A program made the translations under genes and the position numbers. The notes beneath the pieces were generated by a model. It worked only from the letters and a program-made list of their open reading frames with translations, did not search any database and was not told where the DNA came from. DNA of 64,000 bases from Nitrospira sp. MA-1 (GTDB lineage: Bacteria > Nitrospirota > Nitrospiria > Nitrospirales > UBA8639): positions 186,001 to 250,000 of the forward strand of contig JAQJDB010000006.1 of assembly GCA_032139905.1 (NCBI GenBank), in the 5' to 3' direction. Below, piece after piece: positions 9,492 to 17,734 of this stretch (the first letter of the stretch is position 1; each line of letters opens with the position of its first letter).

Positions 9492-10694
9492 TCATTTAGC
9501 AATGGTGATGCTGGGGACATTCCCGCGTGGGGCATCGGTGACGGTCATTTGAAACAATTGATACAGCAGGCGGAACGACTCTTGATTCCATGATCGCTTC
9601 TCCTCATCAACGATGGAATAATAATGTCCCTCATGTGTGACGGAAAGTTTGGCATTGGGGCGTTCAATAGTGGATTCGATTATGTCCAAGACCCGGACCG
9701 GATTTTCTGAGACGATTCCCGTTCCTGGATCAGGATCCACATGATACTCCGGCTCATTCGCGATGGATCGACCCAGAAAATTGAGAATGCCGTGAAAACT
9801 CCGGAGCCGAAAGGCCCCTTGTATCGGGTATTCGCCTCCAGGATTGTCGGGTCGGATATCGACCAGGATATCGTTCGGCGGCCAACGATCCGCCTTGGCC
9901 TGCAGAGCCAATCGCTCTCTATTGGAAATGGTGGTGGGGTCGTAGTTCGTAATCACGGTATGCCCGATCGACCGTTTTTGAATGGTAAAGATCTGCTTAT
10001 CCGCATCCACAATGACGCGATAGTTATTTTCCAGAGTTTGGAAGTCTCCGGCAGAAAAGGAGGATAAAGGCAGGGTCCATTCCCGGTCATATACCAAGGG
10101 TTCTATATAGAGCTGATTGTTGTCCTGTAAACGGGAAAGATGAAGGACGATCTGTCGAAATTTGGGATATCCGATCTGATCCGCAGGTCGATTATAGTAG
10201 GCGGTTTCCTGATTGTTTGTGGTCGTACGGATTTCCCCTGCCATAAGCCGGAGGAGTAAATCAATGTCGACCCCTTGTCTTAGCAGGAGGGTCAATTTTC
10301 CTTCCCGGAGAGGAGTGAGGAGGCGTTGGGTAAAATCTTCTCCTTCAATGGGACTAATGGTAAACGTGGGGTTTTCAGCGATGCTGCCCCCAAAGATGGG
10401 CGCCAAGGCAAATCCGCCATCTAATCCACCTAGTGGCGGGGTAGCCCCAGCGTGAAATTGATAATTAAAGGTGGCGGCAATACTGGAAATGGCTGTGAAA
10501 TGCACCGGTTGATGATGATGGGATCTGGCAATATTGAGGAGCAATTGTTCGACCAGGGATCTGGTTACCGAATGGTCATACGCAATGACCACATGTTCCA
10601 GAGCTTTCGGAGAAAAGCAGCCAGATAGCATGAAAGGCAGACTCCAGACTATGAGGCAGGCCAAAAAAGAGCTTCGCCTTTGTTCTTTTTTCAC
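9492..10694 (-). CDS. Unidentified lipoprotein
   Basis: 400 residues. The N-terminus is a lipoprotein signal: basic residues, a hydrophobic stretch at about 10-22 and the lipobox LSGC with Cys at 26, so the mature protein should be lipid-anchored in the envelope. The rest is a mixed alpha/beta soluble domain with no motif I recognise; a segment around residues 140-330 alternates Leu-rich strands with charged loops. It stands alone, about 600 bp from the efflux operon and 340 bp from mgtE. No function is proposed. Confidence 0.7.
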   Translation of the reverse strand: MKKEQRRSSFLACLIVWSLPFMLSGCFSPKALEHVVIAYDHSVTRSLVEQLLLNIARSHHHQPVHFTAISSIAATFNYQFHAGATPPLGGLDGGFALAPIFGGSIAENPTFTISPIEGEDFTQRLLTPLREGKLTLLLRQGVDIDLLLRLMAGEIRTTTNNQETAYYNRPADQIGYPKFRQIVLHLSRLQDNNQLYIEPLVYDREWTLPLSSFSAGDFQTLENNYRVIVDADKQIFTIQKRSIGHTVITNYDPTTISNRERLALQAKADRWPPNDILVDIRPDNPGGEYPIQGAFRLRSFHGILNFLGRSIANEPEYHVDPDPGTGIVSENPVRVLDIIESTIERPNAKLSVTHEGHYYSIVDEEKRSWNQESFRLLYQLFQMTVTDAPRGNVPSITIAK

Positions 10695-11038
10695 GGTGTC
10701 CTGTTCTTTAAAACACGTGGGGGTTTTTCTCTGTATGTTGATCCTTACGACACATCGAAGGATCTTTCCTGTCGGTGTTGTGCTTGGAAATGATGTTTGG
10801 ATGAGAAATTTCTCTGCCCGTCCCTGAGCGTTGCATCACTCCGGTGTAACCAGAATTCCTGTAATGCGAGAGTAGCAAAGCCGCGGTTTCTGTCAAGGGA
10901 AGAAGGCGTGCCGATTCTGAATTCGCATCACCTAGACTGCCTTTCCTTGAAAGGAGGTGTCTTCATCCCGGATAGTTATTTTCCGGCGATCCTGCTTTCA
11001 AACCATGACCTTATTTCTCATAATTCCCTGATTACCAG
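10695..11038. other. Intergenic region
   Basis: 344 bases between the 5' end of the lipoprotein gene and the 3' end of mgtE. No gene, tRNA or clear terminator is seen. The lipoprotein promoter must lie here; no convincing -35/-10 pair was found by eye. Confidence 0.4.
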
Positions 11039-12343
11039 TTAACCCAAAAGGCTGGAAAAAATCGTGGCCAGTCCCAAAAAACTAAAAAATCCTGCCACAT
11101 CGGTTACGGTGGTTAAGATGATTGATGAGGATTGAGCCGGATCTTGTTTCAGGGATCGAAGAATGATGGGAATGATTGCTCCGGAAAACCCGGCCATGAC
11201 CATGGAGATGATCATAGAGACACCGATGACCATGGTTAATCCCCAGGAATGGCTCCAGAAAAATACGGCGGTACACGTCGTTGCGGCCACAGCCACACCA
11301 TTGGCCAAAGCGACATAGGACTCTTTTAGGGTTACGCGGAGCCACTGGGAAGGACGGATATCCCGTAACGCTAACCCACGCATGACCACCGCGAGCGCTT
11401 GAGCTCCCGTATTTCCTGATTGCCCCGCTACGACGGGGAGCAGGACGGCCAGGGCCGTAAATTGCGCAATCGTATTCTCGAACAACCCTACAACAAACGC
11501 CGCTAGAAATGCTGTGAGCAGATTAATTTGTAGCCAGGGAAGACGTTTCCGGATGGCGAATCCCGGCGGCGACAGGGCTCGTTCGTCCTTGCTGGCACCC
11601 ACCATGGTTTGCATGCTTATGGTGGCCTCTTCCTTTTCAACCTGAATGATATCTTGACTGCTAATGACCCCGAGCAGGCGGCCGTCCAAATCGGTGACTG
11701 GAATAGTCAGCACTTTCCATTCGTTACAGACCTCCACAACCTGTTCCTGATTTTCCAGGGGATGAATGGTGGGTATTTCTCGCTTCATCAAGACGGCCAG
11801 ATTTTTCTTTGGAGAGGCTAAAAATAGATTTCTGAGGGATAGAACGCCCACGAGGACCTGGCTGCGATCAATAATGTAGATTTCATTGAGATGCTGGGTG
11901 TCATGGGTGCGAACCTGTCGGATGGCTTCCTCGACGGTCAGGTCTTCCGGGAGGGCAAAGAATTTGACATCCATGAGCATGCCGACCGAATCCTCCGAAT
12001 ACTCCATGAATGGTCCAATGTCGGCGGAGACATGCTGGGGTAAGGCATCCAAAATGGCTAGACGAACCTCATCAGGCATTCGCTGGAGGAGAGAAGCGGC
12101 CAAGGCGGGTTGGAGGTGAGGAAGCGCACTCAGGAGTAACGGTTGTGGAACGATTTCGAGCAGGTCAGCGGCCAATGAGGGTGACATGACCGAGAGAATC
12201 TTTGCGATCAAGGGGGGGGGGAGATCGGCAAGTATGGGGATCACCTCCGGGGGATCATAGGACTCAAACACATGGGCGGCTTCATCCGGGAATTTGGCAA
12301 TAAAAGCCTGATGCATCTGTTCAGTCGTTGCAGGTGTCGTCAT
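11039..12343 (-). CDS. mgtE: Magnesium transporter MgtE
   Basis: 434 residues from the ATG at 12341-12343, chosen because it overlaps the stop of the preceding gene (ATGA) and because the residues upstream of it look unrelated. The order is that of MgtE: an N-terminal superhelical domain of short helices (about 10-125), a CBS pair (about 130-250), a connecting helix, and a five-helix channel domain from about 270 to the end. The signature VVAGQSGNTGAQALAV lies near residue 305, and TDVAGFFSFLG near 415 holds the conserved pore Asp. The protein is a gated Mg2+ channel in the inner membrane; the cytoplasmic N and CBS domains sense Mg2+. It follows an MgtE-N/CBS half-protein and a channel-like gene in one transcript. 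Confidence 0.93.
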   Translation of the reverse strand: MTTPATTEQMHQAFIAKFPDEAAHVFESYDPPEVIPILADLPPPLIAKILSVMSPSLAADLLEIVPQPLLLSALPHLQPALAASLLQRMPDEVRLAILDALPQHVSADIGPFMEYSEDSVGMLMDVKFFALPEDLTVEEAIRQVRTHDTQHLNEIYIIDRSQVLVGVLSLRNLFLASPKKNLAVLMKREIPTIHPLENQEQVVEVCNEWKVLTIPVTDLDGRLLGVISSQDIIQVEKEEATISMQTMVGASKDERALSPPGFAIRKRLPWLQINLLTAFLAAFVVGLFENTIAQFTALAVLLPVVAGQSGNTGAQALAVVMRGLALRDIRPSQWLRVTLKESYVALANGVAVAATTCTAVFFWSHSWGLTMVIGVSMIISMVMAGFSGAIIPIILRSLKQDPAQSSSIILTTVTDVAGFFSFLGLATIFSSLLG

Positions 12344-13203
12344 GGTGTGTCCTGTTCTTTCTGGGGAGAATTTGGCGGTGTGGATGTGCTCAGGGCGTCT
12401 CCCAAGGCGGTCATTAGTCCGATTCCGGACAGGGAATAGGCTTCCCATAACTGGAGGAGCGCGTCGGAGAGAAAAGCCGGTTGATACTCAGCAGATCGTG
12501 ACAGGAGAAATTTTCTCAATGTTCGATGTCGCAGAGCGCCAATAAAGGTATGGTCTTGATCGATGACCGGAAGGCTGTCGTATTGAGCCCATGCGGGGTG
12601 GGCGACAATATCGAGGGCATTGGCCGAGGCCGGAATTGTTTTCACGTTCTGCTGCATGATGGAAGATACTGTGGTCGCAGGTTCGGCTCCAAGCAACTCT
12701 TTCATGAGGATGACTCCCCGTAATTTTGTTTGATGATCGATGATGTATAGATAGTAGATGGCTTGGCCGACAGTTTGAGTCGTCCGCTGTAAGGCCTTCG
12801 CCACGGTGATGTCTGGGGGAAACGTCAGGACATGCGGGTCGGCGAGGCTGCCGGCGGTATAATCGGGTAAATTGATTGATCGACGAAGATGTGCTCCGAT
12901 GGCCGGGTCAACCTGATCTAACAGAGCGGCTTGCGTAGATGAGTCATACTGTCGAAGCACTGCCCGTGCCGAATGGGCGGATAATCGTCCGAGTATGCCC
13001 GCGCTGGTTGCTGGTGGGTACTGTTTGAGAATTTCGGCTGTTGGGCCGGGAAGACAATACTCCAGGAAATCGGCGATATGTTGAGGCTCCATGGTGTGCA
13101 GTATTTCTCCCGCTGACTGAGCCGGAAGTTCCTCCACGTATCGTGCCGCCTCTGATGGATGTTCCCGGATAAAGGTTTGCCGAAGCTGTTGGGCCAAATT
13201 CAT
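12340..13203 (-). CDS. MgtE N-domain/CBS protein without channel domain
   Basis: 287 residues. Residues about 1-120 repeat the MgtE N-domain pattern (HPSEAARYVEELPAQSAGEIL, then ADFLEYCLPGPTAEIL). Residues about 125-245 look like a CBS pair (GSLADPHVLTFPPDITVAKAL, VIDQDHTFIGALR). There is no hydrophobic pore region; the C-terminal about 50 residues are amphipathic. It therefore corresponds to the cytoplasmic sensor half of MgtE. The stop overlaps the start of mgtE by 4 bp, so the two are made together, and a heteromeric sensor role is plausible but inferred. The upstream channel-like gene ends 4 bp before its start. Confidence 0.85.
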   Translation of the reverse strand: MNLAQQLRQTFIREHPSEAARYVEELPAQSAGEILHTMEPQHIADFLEYCLPGPTAEILKQYPPATSAGILGRLSAHSARAVLRQYDSSTQAALLDQVDPAIGAHLRRSINLPDYTAGSLADPHVLTFPPDITVAKALQRTTQTVGQAIYYLYIIDHQTKLRGVILMKELLGAEPATTVSSIMQQNVKTIPASANALDIVAHPAWAQYDSLPVIDQDHTFIGALRHRTLRKFLLSRSAEYQPAFLSDALLQLWEAYSLSGIGLMTALGDALSTSTPPNSPQKEQDTP

Positions 13204-13207
13204 CGGG

Positions 13208-14041
13208 TTACTCCTCTTTTGGAGAAAGAATGCTGGTGACCTCGGTAAATTGTGCGGCAGGAATCACGACCCGTCCTTTCGCCGTATCCAGGACAACGAC
13301 CATGGGGGTTATGGCTGTGACGGTGCCCGTGTAGGGTCCGACCTGAATAATTTCTCCTAATCGGACAATGGGTTGAATGTAATGGGCGGCAATCAGATTT
13401 TTCACAGCTGAACGAGAACCGATTCCAAAAGATAATGCGGCCCCGGCAATGAGTCCGGCTATGAGAATGACGATGATTTGGTTAAGCAGTGACGTGTCAA
13501 TCCCCAACTCATTGATAGCCGTCACCAGAACAAGCAGGGTGGCGGCGATATAAACCGTTTGCGCGATAATGGTGCCTTGCCGGATACCAGAAGAATCGCA
13601 TGCGACAGAGATGAGATCCCGCACAAAGTTTGTGGCCAGAAGGCCCAGAACAAGAATTAGTGTAGCCATGCCAATTTTGGGTAGATAGTGGACCAGTCCG
13701 GTTAACGTTTCGGACAAGAGGGCTAGACTTAATGCTTCGGTGGCTGAAATCAGAAAGAGGAGAAAGACCAGCCAAAATCCCAGAAGACCGATAATTTGTG
13801 AAATTGTTTTTTGGCTGCCGATTTTTTTGAGCAGCGATAGAACACCCGTGCCGCTCAGTAGACGATCGACGCCGATCATATGCAGCACCCGGCTCGTTCC
13901 TGCTTCAACGATTTTTCCCAATAAGATTCCCAGTCCTAACAACATCAAGGCTCCCAGGCTTTTGGGGAGATAGGCCATAAACAGTTTGAAACTGTATTCA
14001 AATGATTCCTGAAGGGTTGCGGTCCAAAGGGTGATATCCAC
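13208..14041 (-). CDS. Mechanosensitive-channel-like membrane protein (conserved TM helix / MscS type)
   Basis: 277 residues from a GTG at 14039-14041, preceded by a perfect AAGGAGGT. An upstream ATG at 14095 would place that ribosome binding site inside the gene. Four or five hydrophobic helices (about residues 22-45, 70-100, 115-135, 150-170, 185-210) include the repeated conserved-TM-helix pattern. The end of the membrane part (ALSFGIGSRSAVKNLIAAHY) and a following beta-domain (GEIIQVGPYTGTVTAITPMV) resemble the MscS pore helix and middle domain. It is the second gene of the mgtE operon, so a role in ion or osmotic balance is likely. Confidence 0.8.
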   Translation of the reverse strand: MDITLWTATLQESFEYSFKLFMAYLPKSLGALMLLGLGILLGKIVEAGTSRVLHMIGVDRLLSGTGVLSLLKKIGSQKTISQIIGLLGFWLVFLLFLISATEALSLALLSETLTGLVHYLPKIGMATLILVLGLLATNFVRDLISVACDSSGIRQGTIIAQTVYIAATLLVLVTAINELGIDTSLLNQIIVILIAGLIAGAALSFGIGSRSAVKNLIAAHYIQPIVRLGEIIQVGPYTGTVTAITPMVVVLDTAKGRVVIPAAQFTEVTSILSPKEE

Positions 14042-14264
14042 GGGAATGACCTCCTTAGAAATAAATAAGCAGAAACAGGGTCTACATTTCGACAAAGAAC
14101 TAGGCGGGCAGAGAGACGGAATTCCTTATTGCCCCTGCTGGATCGATGAATTTCACGGTGTGTTCAATCATCATGAGAGGGAATGTCCTCCCTGGGGTGG
14201 CATTCGGCGTTGTGAGCCCGCCTCTTATTCCGTGTGGTTTCCTTTTCTCCTCTGCCCTCAACCA

Positions 14265-14741
14265 TTAATTGAGGGGGAGGTGAGAAGGTTCCGGGTTCTC
14301 AGGTGTCTCTCCCGATGCGGCTGGCGCGTTCAACGGAGAGTCCCCGAGAGGTTCGGGTTCAATTAAAGAAGGTGAGGGGTGGTCCGGTTCGGAAGCCTGC
14401 CGTGTGAGTTTGTTGACTTTAATGACCGGTGGGTCAGTCACGAAGGGTTCATATTGCTTGACGTCCAACGTGACAGAGTCCTGTTCCTCCACAAGTAAAT
14501 CAATCTCCGGAACCTGTTTTTGAAAGGTGGCCAGGATGGTGCCGTTTTTCGTGGTGACCGTCATTAACAATCGGTCCTGCTGGCGTTCCTTATGCGTGAC
14601 CGTCCCGGTCAGGGGATGAACTGTTTCCTGAAGAAACTGGGGTAGGTAGGGTTGAGCGTATCGGGAGACAAGAACCGGTGCCCCTAAACCCAATCCTATT
14701 CCTAAGACAAACACCGCCATGTAGACCATCAAGGATTTCAT
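14265..14741 (-). CDS. Membrane-anchored protein of unknown function
   Basis: 158 residues. A single N-terminal hydrophobic segment (about residues 5-26) is either an uncleaved anchor or a signal. A short beta-rich domain (TGTVTHKERQQDRLLMTV, then strands to VIKVNKL) could be an OB-like fold. The C-terminal 45 residues are rich in Pro, Glu and Ser and probably disordered. It lies 223 bp upstream of the mgtE operon on the same strand and may be transcribed with it. I do not recognise a family. Confidence 0.65.
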   Translation of the reverse strand: MKSLMVYMAVFVLGIGLGLGAPVLVSRYAQPYLPQFLQETVHPLTGTVTHKERQQDRLLMTVTTKNGTILATFQKQVPEIDLLVEEQDSVTLDVKQYEPFVTDPPVIKVNKLTRQASEPDHPSPSLIEPEPLGDSPLNAPAASGETPENPEPSHLPLN

Positions 14742-15194
14742 AAATATATTCTCCTGAGTTGCAAAAGAATTTGTGAGCTCTACCTAATTCAGGCCAAAAA
14801 TCAGGTGAAGAGCGTTGGACCTCGCCAAAAATGAAAGACTCGCAGCCACACAGGGTGCCTCCGGTTCTGTCGCATGGACCTTTCCTGGCCTGTTGACGTG
14901 TAATGGCCGTTTTTCAATTTTTGGGGAAATCGCGGCTGGCGCCTGGATCGTTATCTGTTAAGTGTTCGTGGGGCAACATAGAAAGAATGATTGCAACACT
15001 GTATGGTGCGAGGTGATCCGGTTGTAAGGTCGTCTTTTTGGGAGACATAAGTCGTCTGTTTGTTCATTCTAGCAATGCTATGAGAGCTTCTCAAACACCG
15101 TGTGGGCAAGATGAAGACAGCATGCAAGAGGAATTATATTCAGATATATCTTAACGCTTTCGAAAACCTTCCTATCCGATTGACGATTGGGGCA
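14742..15194. other. Intergenic region
   Basis: 453 bases between the small membrane-anchored gene and the 3' end of mscS. A plus-strand open frame at 15102-15362 is antisense to mscS over most of its length and is not a gene. No RNA gene or repeat is seen. Confidence 0.4.
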
Positions 15195-16076
15195 TTATGT
15201 CCCGGTCGATACGATGGGCAAGGGTATGGGGGTTCGGAGGTGAAGGTCCCTTTGAGGGAAAGGAATTTCCACACCATTCTTCCGAAATTTCTTGACGATG
15301 GCGCAATTTATATCGGATTGAACCTGCCTCCTGCCTTGGGGATCTTCCACCCAGGCTGTTAATCGCATGTTCCAGGCGGAATCTCCGAAACCCATAAGCC
15401 AGGCCTTTGGCTCCGGGTGCGGTAACACCATAGGGTTTTCTTTTGCTGCTTCCAAAAGTGACATGATCACCTTGTCTAAATCTGAATTGTAAGAGACTCC
15501 CACCTCAATCTCCAAACGGGTTTTCGGGTCACCGTGCGACCAATTGATAACCGTGGAAGAGATAAATTCGGAGTTGGGAACGACGATCGCCACGTTGTTC
15601 AGAGAACGAATAGTGGTGGATCGAATGTTGATTTCTGCCACATCTCCCTCAGTGTTTCCCACGGTGATCCGGTCCCCAATTTGGATATGTTGTTCGAATA
15701 GCAACATGAGTCCCGCGATGAAATTGGACGTCAGGTTTTGCAGGCCGAATCCGATTCCGACGGAGAGAAATCCAAAAATGACGACAAGGCCGCTCAGGTC
15801 GACGCCGATGACTTGAAATGCAATCACGGTCCCGATAAGTAGCAGGAAATATTGAATAATCCGGGTTAAGGTGTATTGTGTCGCCTTGGGCATCTTCGAG
15901 CGTTTGAGTAATTGGTTGCTGAGAAAACGTCGTATCAGGGTGTTGATTATCATAAACCCACCCATGATGAACGCAAAGAAGGCCAGAGACGAGAGGGTAA
16001 TCGGGGTCTGGTTGACGGTAAATAATGGATAGGTGAAAAAGTGATCCAATGCGTTCAGGACCGTTGAAAGATCCAT
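15195..16076 (-). CDS. mscS: Small-conductance mechanosensitive channel MscS
   Basis: 293 residues, matching the size of E. coli MscS. Three helices (about residues 25-50, 68-88, 92-128) end in the pore-lining TM3, which has the Gly/Ala-patterned GIGFGLQNLTSNFIAG. The MscS beta-domain follows (IQIGDRITVGNTEGDVAEI, IVVPNSEFISSTVINWS), then the alpha/beta C-terminal domain ending in IPFPQRDLHL, a conserved signature. The channel opens under membrane tension on osmotic downshock. It is transcribed alone, with about 580 bp of apparently empty DNA upstream. Confidence 0.92.
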   Translation of the reverse strand: MDLSTVLNALDHFFTYPLFTVNQTPITLSSLAFFAFIMGGFMIINTLIRRFLSNQLLKRSKMPKATQYTLTRIIQYFLLLIGTVIAFQVIGVDLSGLVVIFGFLSVGIGFGLQNLTSNFIAGLMLLFEQHIQIGDRITVGNTEGDVAEINIRSTTIRSLNNVAIVVPNSEFISSTVINWSHGDPKTRLEIEVGVSYNSDLDKVIMSLLEAAKENPMVLPHPEPKAWLMGFGDSAWNMRLTAWVEDPQGRRQVQSDINCAIVKKFRKNGVEIPFPQRDLHLRTPIPLPIVSTGT

Positions 16077-16653
16077 GGTTGTGCTCCTTTGAGGCGGTAT
16101 GGATATACTGCCAGGTTGTTATTGAAGAAACTCTTTTAGGGGGGCATGGCCGTGTTGGATTAGATGAATAAACCAGAAAAATGTCAGAAAAGATAGAGGT
16201 GAAGAAAGCGGAAGGAAGAGCTTGTGACAGATGAAGTCTGCCACTTGAGATGAAAGGCTTGCGAGGGGACAAGGAAGTGTAACTCAGTGGTAAGGCCCCA
16301 TGAGACTAAAGAAAGGCCAGATAGAACAGATTCTGAAGTAGTCAAAATAAGTGAGACACTTGTTTAGGGGAAACTTCAACCCGAACAGGGTGAGATGTGA
16401 GACGGACACAACAAATTTTTTATGAAAAGAGATAGATAGTTGGTGAGAGCGTGACCAGAGAACATCAGGCACGGAGTCGAGAAGTGCCACTCAGACACAT
16501 GTGCCCAAAATTTTACAATGTTTTATACGGTTAAGCTGTTCAGGGAGTGAGTGTGGTAATCAAAGGAAGGACCAGGCGGCTGTGTGTCATTAAAAAAAAC
16601 TAGGCGGAATAGAAGGGACATCATTGATGATGGCTTAGATGCGAGTACCCAGA
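16077..16653. other. Intergenic region
   Basis: 577 bases without a supportable gene. An open minus-strand frame at 16284-16490 is Phe/Ser-rich with no family resemblance. No hairpin followed by a T-run is obvious. Confidence 0.4.
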
Positions 16654-16971
16654 TTAGGCGTCGATGTAATCAACCCAGGTTTCTTTTTCTGCCAGGTATG
16701 CCTGGCCTTTGAAATTGAGGCGGGTGCGCATGGCGGAAAATCCCAATTCACGAAGTTGATCTGTAATGTCCTTCAGTGTTTCCTGCACGGTTCGATAGAC
16801 TTGTGACTGGAGATTCAGCGCTTCGTACATGACTGTTCCCGAGTATCCGCGTTCCACCCGTTTAATTGGGATCATTCGGTTGAAATATCGGTCACTAGGG
16901 TCCATGCCCTCCAATTGATGCTTTTCGACGACGGCATTTTTGACTCGAAAGGATAAGGGAAGCGATGTCAT
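16654..16971 (-). CDS. Small conserved-looking protein of unknown function
   Basis: 105 residues, soluble, with balanced coding composition. The first half is beta-like (LPLSFRVKNAVVEKHQLEG), and the second half holds an amphipathic helix (QVYRTVQETLKDITDQLREL) and a strand pair ending KETWVDYIDA. It is divergent from pgsA across a 170-bp gap. I recognise no family, and a role cannot be inferred from the neighbours. Confidence 0.6.
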   Translation of the reverse strand: MTSLPLSFRVKNAVVEKHQLEGMDPSDRYFNRMIPIKRVERGYSGTVMYEALNLQSQVYRTVQETLKDITDQLRELGFSAMRTRLNFKGQAYLAEKETWVDYIDA

Positions 16972-17141
16972 GTGCTCTAGCTCCGGCTTAACGATAGGGT
17001 ATAGGTGTTTTTCTTTCTATAGAAACGGATTATAGGCTGCCTCGATGGGGGTCGCAAGCGTGGTTGACTTCCCTCAGAATCCCAACGTACCCTTCCCTAC
17101 GTTTGGGAAAAATTCGTTTGCGAGAAAGGGGTTGTGGCGAA

Positions 17142-17714
17142 ATGCTCCGCGAGTCATCGGGTGCCGACATTCCAATCAACCTTCCCAACAGTCTCACCGT
17201 CCTTCGGATTCTCCTTGTTCCTGTCTTCGTTGGGTTTTTGCTCTACGAATACTATGATTATGCCCTGGTGACATTGTTAGTCGCGGCATTGACCGATGGG
17301 CTGGATGGGGCAATAGCCCGTATCACCGATCAGCGCACTCGCCTCGGCGAGTATCTCGATCCTCTGGCTGACAAATTACTCCTCATGTCGGCCATTGTGA
17401 CCTTATCTGTGCTCCACTTCATCCCTGTCTGGGCAGTAATTCTTGTGGTGAGTCGCGACGCCATTCTCCTCACGGGGACCATATTGGCTAATTTAACCGA
17501 AATCGACATCGATATTACTCCCACCTGGTTGGGAAAGGGTACCACCTTTGCACAAATTTGCTATGTCATCATGGTGATTCTCTTTGCGACCGGGCGTGTT
17601 CCTTCCGAAAGCATCATTCCTTTTCTTTCCGTAATGGTCATCCTGACAACCGGTTCTGGAGTGCATTATCTATTTCGGGGTATTCAACGGCTCAATTCTT
17701 CAGGCAAGAAATAA
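17142..17714 (+). CDS. pgsA: CDP-diacylglycerol--glycerol-3-phosphate 3-phosphatidyltransferase
   Basis: 190 residues from the ATG at 17142; the frame is open to 17064, but that extension does not look like protein and would be unusual for the family. The enzyme makes phosphatidylglycerophosphate, the committed step to phosphatidylglycerol. The CDP-alcohol phosphotransferase signature D-x2-D-G-x2-A-R-x8-G-x3-D-x3-D is complete (TDGLDGAIAR, then GEYLDPLADK). Several hydrophobic helices make it an inner-membrane protein. The N-terminus (INLPNSLTVLRILLVPVF) is typical of PgsA. The next gene begins 20 bp downstream. Confidence 0.93.
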   Translation: MLRESSGADIPINLPNSLTVLRILLVPVFVGFLLYEYYDYALVTLLVAALTDGLDGAIARITDQRTRLGEYLDPLADKLLLMSAIVTLSVLHFIPVWAVILVVSRDAILLTGTILANLTEIDIDITPTWLGKGTTFAQICYVIMVILFATGRVPSESIIPFLSVMVILTTGSGVHYLFRGIQRLNSSGKK

Positions 17715-17734
17715 GAGTACACGGGAGAATACAG

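Noticed and set aside
16284-16490. Small minus-strand open frame of 68 codons upstream of mscS
   Set aside because: No ribosome binding site or family resemblance; composition looks random.
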